Positions 25,771 to 34,706 of a stretch of DNA of 51,689 nucleotides are shown here, one piece after another; within the stretch, counting starts at the first letter, position 1, and each line of letters opens with the position of its first letter. The notes beneath the pieces were generated by a model. That model saw only the letters and a list, made by a program, of their open reading frames with translations, ran no database searches and was not told where the DNA came from. This DNA comes from Pseudomonas citronellolis (GTDB lineage: Bacteria; Pseudomonadota; Gammaproteobacteria; Pseudomonadales; Pseudomonadaceae). Where the stretch lies: assembly GCF_900112375.1 (NCBI RefSeq), contig NZ_FOLS01000045.1:1-51689 (forward strand), read 5' to 3'. Made by a program: the position numbers and the translations under genes.

Positions 25771-26655
25771 ATGCAACCTCGCGATCTCGTCGCCTACCTG
25801 TATCTCGCTGTGGCCTGGGGCCTGTCGTTCCTGGTGCTGCTCAAGGCGATAGCCGGCTTCGGCTGGGTGGGCGCGGTGAGCTTCCGCGCGCTGATCGCCA
25901 GCCTCACCCTGCTGGCGGCGGCGCGGCTGAGCGGCCGGGTGCTGGACTTCCGCGGCCTGTGGCGGCCGCTGTGCGTGGTGGGCGCCACCACGGTGGCCGG
26001 CCAGCTGATCGGCATGACCTTCGCCACGCCGCTGATCGGCACCGCCATGGCGGCGATTTTCGTGGCGGCCATCCCGCTGTTCTCCATGGTCATCGGCCGC
26101 CTCTGGGGGCTGGAGCGCATCACCCTGGCCGGAGCCGCCGGGCTGGCCCTGGGGCTGCTGGGCATGCTCCTGCTGGTGGGCTTCCCGGCGGTGCCAGTGA
26201 CGCCGTCCTTCATGCTCGGCTGCGCGGCCTCGATCTTCGGCGGCGTGTGCGCGGCCTTCGGCAGCAACTACGCGGCGCTGCGCCTGCGCACGGCGGGCCC
26301 CTGGGAGGTGACCTGCGGCGCCTTCCTGGTGGGCGGGCTGCTGACCCTGCCGCTGCTGTACTGGGTGCCGCCGCCGGGCGTGCCCTCGGCGCTGGACGTG
26401 CTCTACCTGCTGCTGTGCGGCTGCATGATGAGCGCCTTCAACTACGTGGTGTACTTCCACCTGGTCGCCCGCATCGGGGCTACTCGCACCATCAGCGTGG
26501 AGTTCGTGGTGACGGTGGTGGCGGTGCTGGTGGGGGCGCTGTGGCTGCACGAGCCGCTGTCGCTGGTGCAGGGGCTGGGGGCGCTGATCATTCTGGCGGG
26601 GTGTGCGTTGGTGCTGGGGTTGGTGCCCGGGGTGCGGCGGCGGGGGGTGGTTTGA
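25771..26655 (+). CDS. EamA/DMT-family transporter
   Basis: 294 aa with about ten transmembrane helices in two EamA repeats (YLYLAVAWGLSFLVLLKAIA ... FRALIASLTLLAAARLSG; second repeat ... ISVEFVVTVVAVLVGALWLH). The ATG at 25771 begins MQPRDLVAYLYLAVAW, where homologues start; the frame also opens at a GTG at 25741. Substrate unknown, probably an exported metabolite. Divergent from the B3/B4 gene across about 260 bases. Confidence 0.87.
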   Translation: MQPRDLVAYLYLAVAWGLSFLVLLKAIAGFGWVGAVSFRALIASLTLLAAARLSGRVLDFRGLWRPLCVVGATTVAGQLIGMTFATPLIGTAMAAIFVAAIPLFSMVIGRLWGLERITLAGAAGLALGLLGMLLLVGFPAVPVTPSFMLGCAASIFGGVCAAFGSNYAALRLRTAGPWEVTCGAFLVGGLLTLPLLYWVPPPGVPSALDVLYLLLCGCMMSAFNYVVYFHLVARIGATRTISVEFVVTVVAVLVGALWLHEPLSLVQGLGALIILAGCALVLGLVPGVRRRGVV

Positions 26656-27005
26656 GGTTGGGGATTTGGGTTTTGGGTTTTGGGCTTTGGGCTTTTGTAG
26701 GAGCGAGCTTGCTCGCGAACAGAGTTACCCGGTAGCTGTGGTACTTCGGATTGACTCCGTCCCCTCTCCCCAGCCCTCTCCCTGAAGGGAGAGGGGGCTT
26801 GTCCGTGCCGAGAGAAGGAATGGTTTCAGTCGGTAATCACTGTGCTAGCCGACTAACGCCGAACTATCAGCATCTGCCCAACGGTCCCCTCTCCCTTCAG
26901 GGAGAGGGTTAGGGAGAGGGCGCTCTTCAGGGCCCACACCATGCCCAATTCGGAGCCCTGTTCGCGAGCAAGCTCGCTCCTACAAAAAACAAAAAGCTCC
27001 CCGCC
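26656..27005. repeat. Composite REP/hairpin array
   Basis: No gene. Contains GTAGGAGCGAGCTTGCTCGC at about 26697, the same unit inverted at about 26962-26984, and two CCCTCTCCC...GGGAGAGGG hairpins (26759-26799 and 26885-26925). Between them is a segment (GTTTCAGTCGGTAATCA ... TGTGCTAGCCGACTAACGCCG) that recurs inverted at 51.3 kb. Lies between convergent genes and may serve as a bidirectional terminator. Confidence 0.8.
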
Positions 27006-28334
27006 TCAGGACAAGCTACGCACCCCCTCCCCCGTCGACGCCACGCCCCTGTCCACCTCTTCCATCTCCAGATACGCCGTCTCACGCATCACCAACGAAC
27101 AGACCGCCACCAGCGCCATCGCCGCCGCGCCATACAGCGCCACGTAGACCGGCTGGTGACCACTGGCGATAAGGATCGCAGTAGCCGCGCTGGAAGCAGT
27201 CCCACCACCCAGTGCAGCCCCCAGCTGATAGCTGGCGGAAATACCGGAGTAGCGCATCCGCCGCGGGAACTGTTCGGCGAGGAAGGCCGGGATCGGGCCC
27301 TGGGTGGCGCCCATGAAGAAGCCCACGGCCAGGTAGGCCAGCAGGGCCAGCGCCAGGTGGTGGGTGCCCAGCAGCGGGAAGAAGGCGAACAGCCCCAGGG
27401 CCATGATGGCCGCGCCGAAGATCATCACTGTGCGGCGACCATAGCGGTCGGACAGGTGGCCGAAGAACGGCGCCGAGATGACGATGGCGATGGACAGCGC
27501 GAAGTCGAACAGCAGGGCCTGGCTGCTGCTGTAGCCGATGTCGGTGGCGTAGGCGAGGAAGAAGGTGCTGATGTAGGCCACGGTGATGTAGCCGAAGGCG
27601 ATGCCGGTGCACAGCAGCAGTTCGCGCGGGTGCTGGCGCAGGGCTTCGAGCAACGGCAGGCGCGCCTTGGGCTGGGCCTTGGCCGGTTGCGCCGGCGCCG
27701 GGTTCTGCAGGCGCGCGTAGAGGCCGACCAGCACCAGCACGCCGCCGAGCCAGAACGGGATGCGCCAGGCGATGCCGCCCAGATCGTCGTCGAAGGCCAG
27801 GCTGACCAGGGCGAACACCGCGGAGCCGAAGATGCCGCCGATGCCGATGCCCATGCTCGTGAAGCTGCCCCACAGGCCGCGGCGGCCGCGGGGTGCCACT
27901 TCGATGCCGAACAGCGCGGCGCCGCCCCACTCCCCGCCCGCGGCGAAGCCCTGCACCAGGCGCAGGCCCACCAGCAGGATGGGTGCGGCGATGCCGAGGC
28001 TGGCGTAGTCCGGCAGGAAGCCGATCAGCAGGGTGCTCACGCCCATCAGCAGGAGCGTGGCGACCAGCGCCTTCTGCCGCCCGTAGCGGTCGCCCAGGTG
28101 GCCGAACACCACGCCGCCCAGGGGCCGGGCGAGGAAACCGGCGCCGAAGGCGGCGAAGGCCACCAGCACCGCGGTGAGGCGGTCCATGCCGGGAAAGAAC
28201 AGCTTGGGGAAGACCAGAGCGGCGGCGTAGCCGTAGATGACGAAGTCGTAGAACTCCAGCGCGGTGCCCATGCCGGAGACGCAGAAGGTTTTGAACGCCG
28301 AGCGCGAGCCGGGCGTGGGGGTGTGGTCGATCAT
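27006..28334 (-). CDS. MHS-family MFS transporter (ProP/shikimate-like)
   Basis: 442 aa, twelve predicted membrane helices. The MHS signature is seen near the N-terminus (GMGTALEFYDFVIYGYAAAL) and in loop 2-3 (GHLGDRYGRQKALVATLLLM); the repeat motif GHLSDRYGRRTVM stands in the second half. The family imports organic acids, osmolytes or aromatic acids with protons. It ends the operon amidohydrolase - C45 hydrolase - transporter (78-base gap), so it probably imports the substrate or product of those enzymes. Confidence 0.88.
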   Translation of the reverse strand: MIDHTPTPGSRSAFKTFCVSGMGTALEFYDFVIYGYAAALVFPKLFFPGMDRLTAVLVAFAAFGAGFLARPLGGVVFGHLGDRYGRQKALVATLLLMGVSTLLIGFLPDYASLGIAAPILLVGLRLVQGFAAGGEWGGAALFGIEVAPRGRRGLWGSFTSMGIGIGGIFGSAVFALVSLAFDDDLGGIAWRIPFWLGGVLVLVGLYARLQNPAPAQPAKAQPKARLPLLEALRQHPRELLLCTGIAFGYITVAYISTFFLAYATDIGYSSSQALLFDFALSIAIVISAPFFGHLSDRYGRRTVMIFGAAIMALGLFAFFPLLGTHHLALALLAYLAVGFFMGATQGPIPAFLAEQFPRRMRYSGISASYQLGAALGGGTASSAATAILIASGHQPVYVALYGAAAMALVAVCSLVMRETAYLEMEEVDRGVASTGEGVRSLS

Positions 28335-28412
28335 GGTGGTCTGCTCTTGTTCTTGTGGCAGCAGTGTTCCGCGCGGCGGCCGGGTGGCCGCCGCGGGGGT
28401 GGGTCGTTCAGC

Positions 28413-29492
28413 TCAGAAGCGTTGGAAGCCGTCGCGGGCCAGGGCCTTCGGGTTGCCGGCGTGGTACTCCAGGTTGCAGCCGATGCTGTCCAGGCCGATG
28501 GTCAGCAGGGTTTCCCAGCGCTCGGTGTCCGGCTGCGACAGGTCCGGGTGGAAGCACACCACCGCCTGCTCGCCGGCCTCGCCGCAGAAGGCTTCGGCGC
28601 GCTGCGCCAGGCCCTCGCGGGCCATGCCCGGGGCCATGGCCGCCAGATGGTCGAAGCGCGCGTAGGTGGTGGAAACGTCGGCGGTGCGCTCGCCGCGGGC
28701 CTGCTGCGGGTCGACGAAGTGGTTGGTGTGCAGCACCCAGCCGTCGGCGCGCGGCGGCACCACGGCGGTGGCCGCCGGGCTCATCTCGATGCTGGCGGCG
28801 CGCAGTTCGGCGTCGTCGCGGCTGAAGCAGGTCAGCACGGTGGAGGCGCTGACGCGGGCCGAGCCCACCAGCTCGATGGCCTCGGCCACGCTTGTAGCCT
28901 CTTCCAGCACGCGGCGGGCGATGGCGTGCACCGGCACCCCGGCTTCGGCGTTGTCGCCGGCGTGGTGGAGGATGTTGAAGTGCATGCCCAGGCCGGCGCT
29001 GTTGACGCCGATCTTGCCGAGCATGCCGAACTCGGTGAACAGCTTGACCGTCAGGCCGCTGCCGGCGACCAGCTGCAGCAGCAGGCCGTGGGGCACCAGG
29101 CTGTCGTGCCAGTCCCAGGTCTGGATGCTCAGCGGCGCGGCGGCGCCATGGGGCGCGTAGACCGCGGTGGAGCACTCGCCTTCCAGCGGTAGCGCCGGCA
29201 TCACCGCGAGGATTTCGGTGCGCGCGTTCAGCGCCGCCAGTTGCCACAGCGGCAGTTGCACGCCGGCGGCCAGGCCTTCGACCTCACGGGCCAGGGCCGG
29301 GCACCAAGCGTCCAGCGCGGCCAGGCTGGCCTCGCCGATGCCGCGCACCTGTTCGGCGGGCACGCCCACGCGGGGGAAGAAGTCGAGGTACAGCGCCACC
29401 GTGCGCCGAATCTGTTCCGCCCACCGCTCTCCAATCTGCCGCCCGCGCTCGAACGGCTCGCGGGTTTCGCTCACGAAGGAATGGATGATCAC
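28413..29492 (-). CDS. C45-family autoproteolytic acyltransferase/hydrolase
   Basis: 359 aa, Ntn-hydrolase related to penicillin acyl-CoA:isopenicillin acyltransferase. NARTEILAVMP precedes the self-cleavage site EGECSTAVYAPHG, with Cys107 as the expected new N-terminal nucleophile. Later segments GKIGVNSAGLGMHFNILH and VSTTYARFDHL are typical. The start is GTG (29492) with AAGGAG 7 bases upstream. It lies 57 bases after the amidohydrolase. Members hydrolyse or transfer acyl groups on amides, so with its neighbours it suggests breakdown of an N-acylated compound. Confidence 0.82.
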   Translation of the reverse strand: MIIHSFVSETREPFERGRQIGERWAEQIRRTVALYLDFFPRVGVPAEQVRGIGEASLAALDAWCPALAREVEGLAAGVQLPLWQLAALNARTEILAVMPALPLEGECSTAVYAPHGAAAPLSIQTWDWHDSLVPHGLLLQLVAGSGLTVKLFTEFGMLGKIGVNSAGLGMHFNILHHAGDNAEAGVPVHAIARRVLEEATSVAEAIELVGSARVSASTVLTCFSRDDAELRAASIEMSPAATAVVPPRADGWVLHTNHFVDPQQARGERTADVSTTYARFDHLAAMAPGMAREGLAQRAEAFCGEAGEQAVVCFHPDLSQPDTERWETLLTIGLDSIGCNLEYHAGNPKALARDGFQRF

Positions 29493-29549
29493 TGCAAGGC
29501 TCCTTTGTCGATTTGGAAAAACAGTGGGCGGGTTTCCCCGCCCGGCTGA

Positions 29550-31289
29550 TCAGCGCTGGGCTGTCAGCGGCCGGCTGTAGACTTCGCGGCCGGCGAACCA
29601 GGTGGTCAGCACCTGGGTGTCACGCAAGGCTTCGGGTTCCGCGGTGAAGACGTCGCGGTCCAGCACCACCATGTCGGCCTGCTTGCCGGGCTTGAGCGAA
29701 CCGATGCTGTCTTCCAGGCGGATCATCCGCGCGGCATTGAGGGTGTAGGCCTGGAACATCACCTGGCGGTCGATGGCCTCGTCGGCGTTGAGTACGCCCT
29801 TGGGGCCCTTGCGCGTCACCGCCTGGTAGATGGCCTTCCACGGGTCGGGCGTGGTGATCGGCCAGTCGCTGGCCCCGGCGAGGGTGGCGCCGTGCTTGAG
29901 CAGGGAGTGGGCCGGGTAGGTGTACATGAAGACCATGGCGTCCACGTAGGGTTTGACGAGGTCGATGCTCGATTCATCCGCACTGGCCCAGTAAAGCTGC
30001 ATGGAGGCGATCACGTCCAACTGCCTGAAGCGGTCGAAGTCCTTGGGGTTGACCATCTGCAGGTGGGTGATGGAGTGCGGGATGCCGCTGTGGCGGTCGC
30101 GGCGCGCCTGGGCCATGCCGTTGAGCGACTCGTGGATGGCGCGGTCGCCGATGGCGTGCACGTGCACCAGCCAGCCGCGGGCGTCGGCGGCGCTGACCAG
30201 CTCGCCGAAGTGCTTGGGGTCGATCAGCAGTTCGCCGAACTTGTGCGAGTTCTTGTAGGGCTCGAGCATGGCCGCGCTCTGCGCCGGCACTTCGGCCACG
30301 CCGTCGGCGAAAATCTTGATGCCCGGCAGCGTCAGGTTGGGCACGCCGAGGAACTGCTGGCGCACCTTGTCCAGCTCGTCGAGGTCCTTCGGGGTGGCCT
30401 TGGAGTCGGCCATCAGCAACGCGGCGACGTGGGCGGAGAGGTCGCCCTTCTCGGCCAGCGCCTTGTAGATCGGCAGCACACCGGTGGAGGCGTTGGTGAT
30501 GTCGGCGCCGGGGATTTCGTTGGCCAGCGGGTCCATCCAGGCGGTGATGCCCAGGCTGTTGTAGTAGCGCAGCGCGGCGTAGGCGCCGCGGGTCAGTTCC
30601 TCGGTGCTGGGTAGCGGCAGCAGCGCCTGCAGCGGGTAGAGCCCGGCGTCCACCAGGAAGCCGTTGGGGGTGCCGTCGGCATGGACGCCGAGGGTGGCTT
30701 TCTCCTCGCCCTTGAGGGTGGCGACTTTCGCCGCGTCCACCTTGGCGAGTTTCAGCATGGCCTGGTTGGCCCAGCCGGTGTGCAGGTCCCAGCCGACGAA
30801 GAGGATCGGCACCTGGGCCCATTCGCCCTGGTTGAAGGTCTTCTCCAGCGCCGGGATGTCGCCCCAGTAGGTGGACGGCAGGCCGCCGACGCTGAGGAAT
30901 TCGCCGCGCTTCGCCTTGCCGTTGTCGCGCCATTCGCGCAGCTTTTTCTCAAGCTCGGGCACCGGCAGCAGCTCGCCGTCGAGGTTGGCCTGGAGCATCT
31001 GCAGGCCGCCCTTCACGGTGTGGCTGTGGGAGTCGATGAAGCCGGGCATCAGCACCTTGCCCTGCAGGTCGACGACGCGGGTGCCGGCGGCCTTCAGGCG
31101 TAGCACCTGCTCGTCGCTGCCCACCGCCAGGACCTTGCCGTTCTCGATGGCCACCGCCTGTTGCAGGCCCTGGCCGGGCTCGGCGGTGTAGACCTTGCCG
31201 CCGTGGAGGATGAGGTCAGCGGCGGCCATACTTTCCGCTGAGGAAAAAACACAGGCCATGGACACCAGCGCCGGAATCAGTATTTTCAT
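29550..31289 (-). CDS. Exported YtcJ-type metal-dependent amidohydrolase
   Basis: About 579 aa. An N-terminal signal peptide (MKILIPALVSMACVFSSAES MAAA, split here) suggests a periplasmic enzyme. The amidohydrolase metal site begins with GFIDSHSHTVKGG, with further ligands in LVHVHAIGDRAIHESL and GASDWPITTPDPWKAIYQAV; the C-terminus has GKQADMVVLDRD. The frame is open to 31367, but the signal peptide fixes the ATG at 31289. It heads the operon divergent from the LysR gene at 31394. Confidence 0.88.
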   Translation of the reverse strand: MKILIPALVSMACVFSSAESMAAADLILHGGKVYTAEPGQGLQQAVAIENGKVLAVGSDEQVLRLKAAGTRVVDLQGKVLMPGFIDSHSHTVKGGLQMLQANLDGELLPVPELEKKLREWRDNGKAKRGEFLSVGGLPSTYWGDIPALEKTFNQGEWAQVPILFVGWDLHTGWANQAMLKLAKVDAAKVATLKGEEKATLGVHADGTPNGFLVDAGLYPLQALLPLPSTEELTRGAYAALRYYNSLGITAWMDPLANEIPGADITNASTGVLPIYKALAEKGDLSAHVAALLMADSKATPKDLDELDKVRQQFLGVPNLTLPGIKIFADGVAEVPAQSAAMLEPYKNSHKFGELLIDPKHFGELVSAADARGWLVHVHAIGDRAIHESLNGMAQARRDRHSGIPHSITHLQMVNPKDFDRFRQLDVIASMQLYWASADESSIDLVKPYVDAMVFMYTYPAHSLLKHGATLAGASDWPITTPDPWKAIYQAVTRKGPKGVLNADEAIDRQVMFQAYTLNAARMIRLEDSIGSLKPGKQADMVVLDRDVFTAEPEALRDTQVLTTWFAGREVYSRPLTAQR

Positions 31290-31393
31290 GGGTTCGCCCA
31301 GGTTCTTGTTGTGTGAACGCAGGTTAACCAAAGCCCGGCACGGCTTTAATGCCGATTTTTTGCACAACTTCTGTGCCTGACAGGAATAGATAA

Positions 31394-32308
31394 ATGGACA
31401 AGATGACCGCCCTGACCATGTTCGTCGCCACCGCCGACCACGGCGGCTTCAGCCGCGCCGCCGAACACCTGGGCAAGACGCCCTCGGCGGTGACCAAGGG
31501 CGTGGCGCAGCTGGAGGCGGAACTGGGCGCGCGGCTGTTCGAGCGCACCACCCGGCGCATGGCGCTGACCGAGGCCGGGCAGATCTACCTGGAGGGCGCG
31601 CGCCAGGCGCTGCTGCACCTGCAGGCGGCCGGCGCGGAAGTGGAGCAGTTGCAGAAGGACCTGCGCGGCACCCTGCGCATCGCCGCCCCGCCCTCCTTCG
31701 CCCCGGCCTTCCTCAACCAGGTGTGCGGCGCCTTCCTCGAGGAATACCCGCAGGTGCGCCTGGAGGTGGACCTGCAGGACGAGTTCGCCGACCTGGTGGA
31801 AGGCGGCTACGACCTGGCCCTGCGCGACGGCCCTGTCGACCTGCCGGGGGTGATCGCCCAGCCGCTGCTGGAAAACCACCTGCTGCTGTGCGCCAGCCCC
31901 GCATACTTGGCGCGCAAGGGCATGGACGTGACCCTGGAGAACTACACCGAGCACGACTGGCTGATCTTCCGCCACCCCATGCTCAACCGGAACTTCTGGT
32001 GGGTGAACCGCGACGGCGAGCGCATCCGCCTGAAGCAGCCGGTGCCGCGCCTGGCCAGCGACAACTACGACTTCCTGCTCGCCTGCCTGCTGGCCGGCCG
32101 CGGCGTGCAGTTCCTGCCGCAATGGAGCGCCCTGCCCTACCTGGCCCGCGGCGAACTGGTGGAACAGCTGCCGGACTGCTGGCGCGACCAGAGCGCCTTC
32201 GGTGCCACCATCCACGTGCTGTTCCTGCCGCACCGGCGCAACACGCGCAAGGTGCGGGTGTTCATCGAGGCCCTGAAGGCGCACCTGCGGGCGCAGGGGT
32301 TGGGCTGA
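31394..32308 (+). CDS. LysR-family regulator of the amidohydrolase operon
   Basis: 304 aa. N-terminal HTH in MDKMTALTMFVATADHGGFS ... AAEHLGKTPSAVTKGVAQLE. The effector domain is of the CrgA/DmlR-like group (LRGTLRIAAPPSFAPAFLNQ ... DLALRDGPVDLPGVIAQPLL). It is divergent from the amidohydrolase across 104 bases, the classic LysR layout, so it probably controls that operon and itself. The effector is unknown. Confidence 0.9.
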   Translation: MDKMTALTMFVATADHGGFSRAAEHLGKTPSAVTKGVAQLEAELGARLFERTTRRMALTEAGQIYLEGARQALLHLQAAGAEVEQLQKDLRGTLRIAAPPSFAPAFLNQVCGAFLEEYPQVRLEVDLQDEFADLVEGGYDLALRDGPVDLPGVIAQPLLENHLLLCASPAYLARKGMDVTLENYTEHDWLIFRHPMLNRNFWWVNRDGERIRLKQPVPRLASDNYDFLLACLLAGRGVQFLPQWSALPYLARGELVEQLPDCWRDQSAFGATIHVLFLPHRRNTRKVRVFIEALKAHLRAQGLG

Positions 32309-32645
32309 GGCCCGGCGCATGACGCGCCTACAGGGGAATGGTGCGGGTGGGGCAGCGTAGGAGCGGATCTCATCCGCGAATCGCGCCGATACCTCCGGCT
32401 ATCGCGGACAAGGTCCGCTCCTACGGGGGGAGGACTACCGTGCCTGACCTGTAGGAGCGGACTCTGTCCGCGATTTCGCGCGCAGGGCGCGCTCCTACAG
32501 GGGAATGGTGTGGGTGGAGCAGCGTAGGAGCGGATCTCATCCGCGAATCGCGCCGATATGTCCGGCTATCGCGGACAAGGTCCGCTCGGGGAGAGGACTA
32601 CCGTGCCTGACCTGTAGGAGCGCGATTCGCGCGCGGGGCGCGCTC
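32309..32645. repeat. Tandemly duplicated REP array (period about 167 bp)
   Basis: A composite unit (AGGGGAATGGTG ... CAGCGTAGGAGCGGATCTCA ... CTACCGTGCCTGACCTGTAGG) starting at 32331 is repeated at about 32498 with few changes. Each unit holds three REP-type hairpins in alternating orientation. Situated between two convergent genes. Confidence 0.85.
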
Positions 32646-33455
32646 CTACAGGGGGCTAAGATAGCGCTGCAGGATCGCCTGGTACTCCCCGCCCTCGACC
32701 AGCTCGCGCATCGCCCGGGCATAGCGCTCGACGAACGCCGGCGTGGTGGTGCGTTTGCTGAAGGCGACTTCCGCGGCGTCGCTGGAAACCACCACGGCGG
32801 TGGGGCCGATGCGTTCGTTCAGGCCCAGTTGCTCCAGCTCGTAGAGGCCGCTGTTCTCGTCGGCGATGATGCCGTCGAGGCGGCCCTTGTCGATCATGTG
32901 CCAGAGGTTGCCGCGGCTGGGATTGAAGAACACCCGGCTGGCGAAGTCATGGTTGGCGAGCAGTTGCTGGTAGGACTCGCCGTAGCTCACGCCGACCTGC
33001 GCGCCCAGGCGGAACGAGGTGCCCAGCAGGTCGAGCAGGCCATGCAGGCCGTCCCGGGCGGGGTCGCCCTTGCGCATGAACAGGATGTTCCGCGAGGGCT
33101 GCAGGATGACCCCGGAGAAGTAGGCGTAGACCTCGCGCTCCGGCCGGCGGAAGGCGCCCGGCAACACGTCTAGGCGGCCCTGCTCCAGCTCCTTCAGCGC
33201 CCGCGCCCAGGGCAGCTTGACCAGCGTCACCTGGCAGCCCAGGCGCTCCAGGGTGAGCCGGTTGATGTCGACGTTGATGCCGCCGATCTCGCCATTGGGC
33301 AGGAGCATGCTGAAGGGCGGGTCGTCGTCCCAGCGCAGGGTCTTGTCGCAGGCCGGCGCCAGGGCCGGCAGCAGCGCCAGCAACGCCAGGCACAGGCGGG
33401 GCAGCAGGGACGCGAATCTCGTTACGGCTCGGGACAAGGTCACGGCTCTCGGCAT
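32646..33455 (-). CDS. Periplasmic solute-binding protein (SBP family 3)
   Basis: 269 aa. Cleavable signal peptide (about residues 1-35, RLCLALLALLPALAPAC). The body fits bacterial extracellular solute-binding family 3: FSMLLPNGEIGGINVDINRL ... LKELEQGRLDVLPG ... DKGRLDGIIADENSGLYELE. No permease or ATPase gene is next to it, so it may be an orphan binding protein or a sensor of amino-acid-like ligands. Its TAG stop (32648-32646) lies inside the CTGTAGGAGCGCG repeat, so the repeat has abutted the gene end. Confidence 0.82.
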   Translation of the reverse strand: MPRAVTLSRAVTRFASLLPRLCLALLALLPALAPACDKTLRWDDDPPFSMLLPNGEIGGINVDINRLTLERLGCQVTLVKLPWARALKELEQGRLDVLPGAFRRPEREVYAYFSGVILQPSRNILFMRKGDPARDGLHGLLDLLGTSFRLGAQVGVSYGESYQQLLANHDFASRVFFNPSRGNLWHMIDKGRLDGIIADENSGLYELEQLGLNERIGPTAVVVSSDAAEVAFSKRTTTPAFVERYARAMRELVEGGEYQAILQRYLSPL

Positions 33456-33540
33456 TCTTGTGTCCGGCGAGTCTAGTGGTTCGCAGCCTCTGTCAGCCAG
33501 AGCCGTAAGACCATTCCGTCAGGCAAAAGCAACCGCCGGG

Positions 33541-34419
33541 CTAGACCGCCACGCCGAGCAGCCGCGCGATCTCCTCGGCCACCAGCGCCGGCTCGCTGAG
33601 GATCAGCCCGTGGCCCGAGCGCTCGGCCAGCACATGGCGGCCCTGGGGCGACTGCCGGGCGCGGTAGGCATGGGCAGCGTTGGCCGCCGCGCGGATGCGC
33701 TCGCTCATGCCGAAGTCCGCCAGGGCGCCGGAGATGACCGTCAGCGGGATGTCCGGCAGCACCGGCGGTTGGTTGCGATAGGTTTCCAGCGCCGCCACCA
33801 GGCCGGCCAGCTCGGCGCCGCGGGTGTGCATCACCGGCATGCTGAAGCCTTCCCGACGCAGGTCGGCGAGTACGTCCTCGGGCAGTACGGCGATGGCCTT
33901 GCGGTAGCAGCGCTCCAGCAAGCCGCAGCGGGCCAGCAGCCAGCTGGCCGCGTGGGCGAACTTCTCCAGGCGGCGGAAGGCCGGGGTGAAGATCAGCTCG
34001 CAGGCTTCGTCGGAGACGTCCGCCAGCACCAGGCCGGCGATGCGCTCCGGCCGCGCGGCAGTGGCGGCACGCACCAGGGGACCGCCGCCGCTGTGCGCCA
34101 CCAGCACGAAGGGGCCGGGGCCGAGGTGGTCGAGCAGGTCGTTGAGGTCGTCGGCCATCCGCTGCATGCTGCGCGGCTGGGCGTCCGCCGGGCTGCGACC
34201 GAGGCCACTGCGGTCGTAGACCACGGCGCGGGTCCACTGCGCCACCAAAGGCTGGACCAGTCCCCAGAAGGAACGGCTGGCGGCCAGGCCGCTTTCGAAT
34301 ACCACGGTGGGGGCCTGCCCTTCTGTCGGGCCTGGGAGGGTCTGGTAGAACAGCTCGCGGCCGTCGCGGGTGAGTGCCAGGCCGGGGGTGCCCTGGGTTG
34401 GGGCGGGGGCTGGGGGCAT
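33541..34419 (-). CDS. Alpha/beta-hydrolase behind a Fur box
   Basis: 292 aa alpha/beta-hydrolase fold. Nucleophile elbow AHSGGGP (Ser in LVAHSGG), oxyanion region FESGLAASRSFWG, acid and His expected in GALADFGM and ERSGHGLILSEP. The N-terminal MPPAPAPTQGTPG is low complexity. The Fur box at 34451-34469 lies about 32 bases upstream of the ATG, implying induction in low iron, possibly for release of iron from a siderophore ester; that is inference. No siderophore genes are adjacent. Confidence 0.83.
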   Translation of the reverse strand: MPPAPAPTQGTPGLALTRDGRELFYQTLPGPTEGQAPTVVFESGLAASRSFWGLVQPLVAQWTRAVVYDRSGLGRSPADAQPRSMQRMADDLNDLLDHLGPGPFVLVAHSGGGPLVRAATAARPERIAGLVLADVSDEACELIFTPAFRRLEKFAHAASWLLARCGLLERCYRKAIAVLPEDVLADLRREGFSMPVMHTRGAELAGLVAALETYRNQPPVLPDIPLTVISGALADFGMSERIRAAANAAHAYRARQSPQGRHVLAERSGHGLILSEPALVAEEIARLLGVAV

Positions 34420-34450
34420 GGGGTGTCCTGGTGGGGTGTGGCGGTAGGTG

Positions 34451-34469
34451 GCGAATGATAATCATTATT
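34451..34469. promoter_or_regulatory. Fur box
   Basis: GCGAATGATAATCATTATT matches the 19-base Fur consensus GATAATGATAATCATTATC over the whole central AATGATAATCATTAT. It lies just upstream of the hydrolase at 34419 and is the only such site noticed in the window. Confidence 0.75.
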
Positions 34470-34489
34470 TTCAGATCAGCGATATGTTG

Positions 34490-34706
34490 TTGTCTTGGTG
34501 TGTCTGGTCGACTCCGCGCCCTCTCCCCAGCCCTCTCCCTTCAGGGAGAGGGAAAGGCGCCAAACCGAAACACCGAAGCCACCGGTGAACACAACGCCCC
34601 GTAGGATGGCGTTGAGCGAAGCGATACCCATCAACGCAACCGCATGGGTTTCGCAAGCTCAACCCATCCTACGAAAAGCACCTCGGCCCCATCGGTGAAA
34701 AGCCCC
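34490..34706. repeat. Hairpin and REP-type repeats between hydrolase and MFS genes
   Basis: Contains a CCCTCTCCC...GGGAGAGGG hairpin (34512-34552) and a complete copy of the GTAGGATGG...CCATCCTAC element (34600-34673) with 70-bp-family wording like that at 464-533. No gene. Confidence 0.8.

Noticed and set aside
27156..29192. 678-codon plus-strand frame opposite the MHS transporter and C45 hydrolase
   Set aside because: Shadow frame crossing two real genes and the gap between them, with low-complexity composition.
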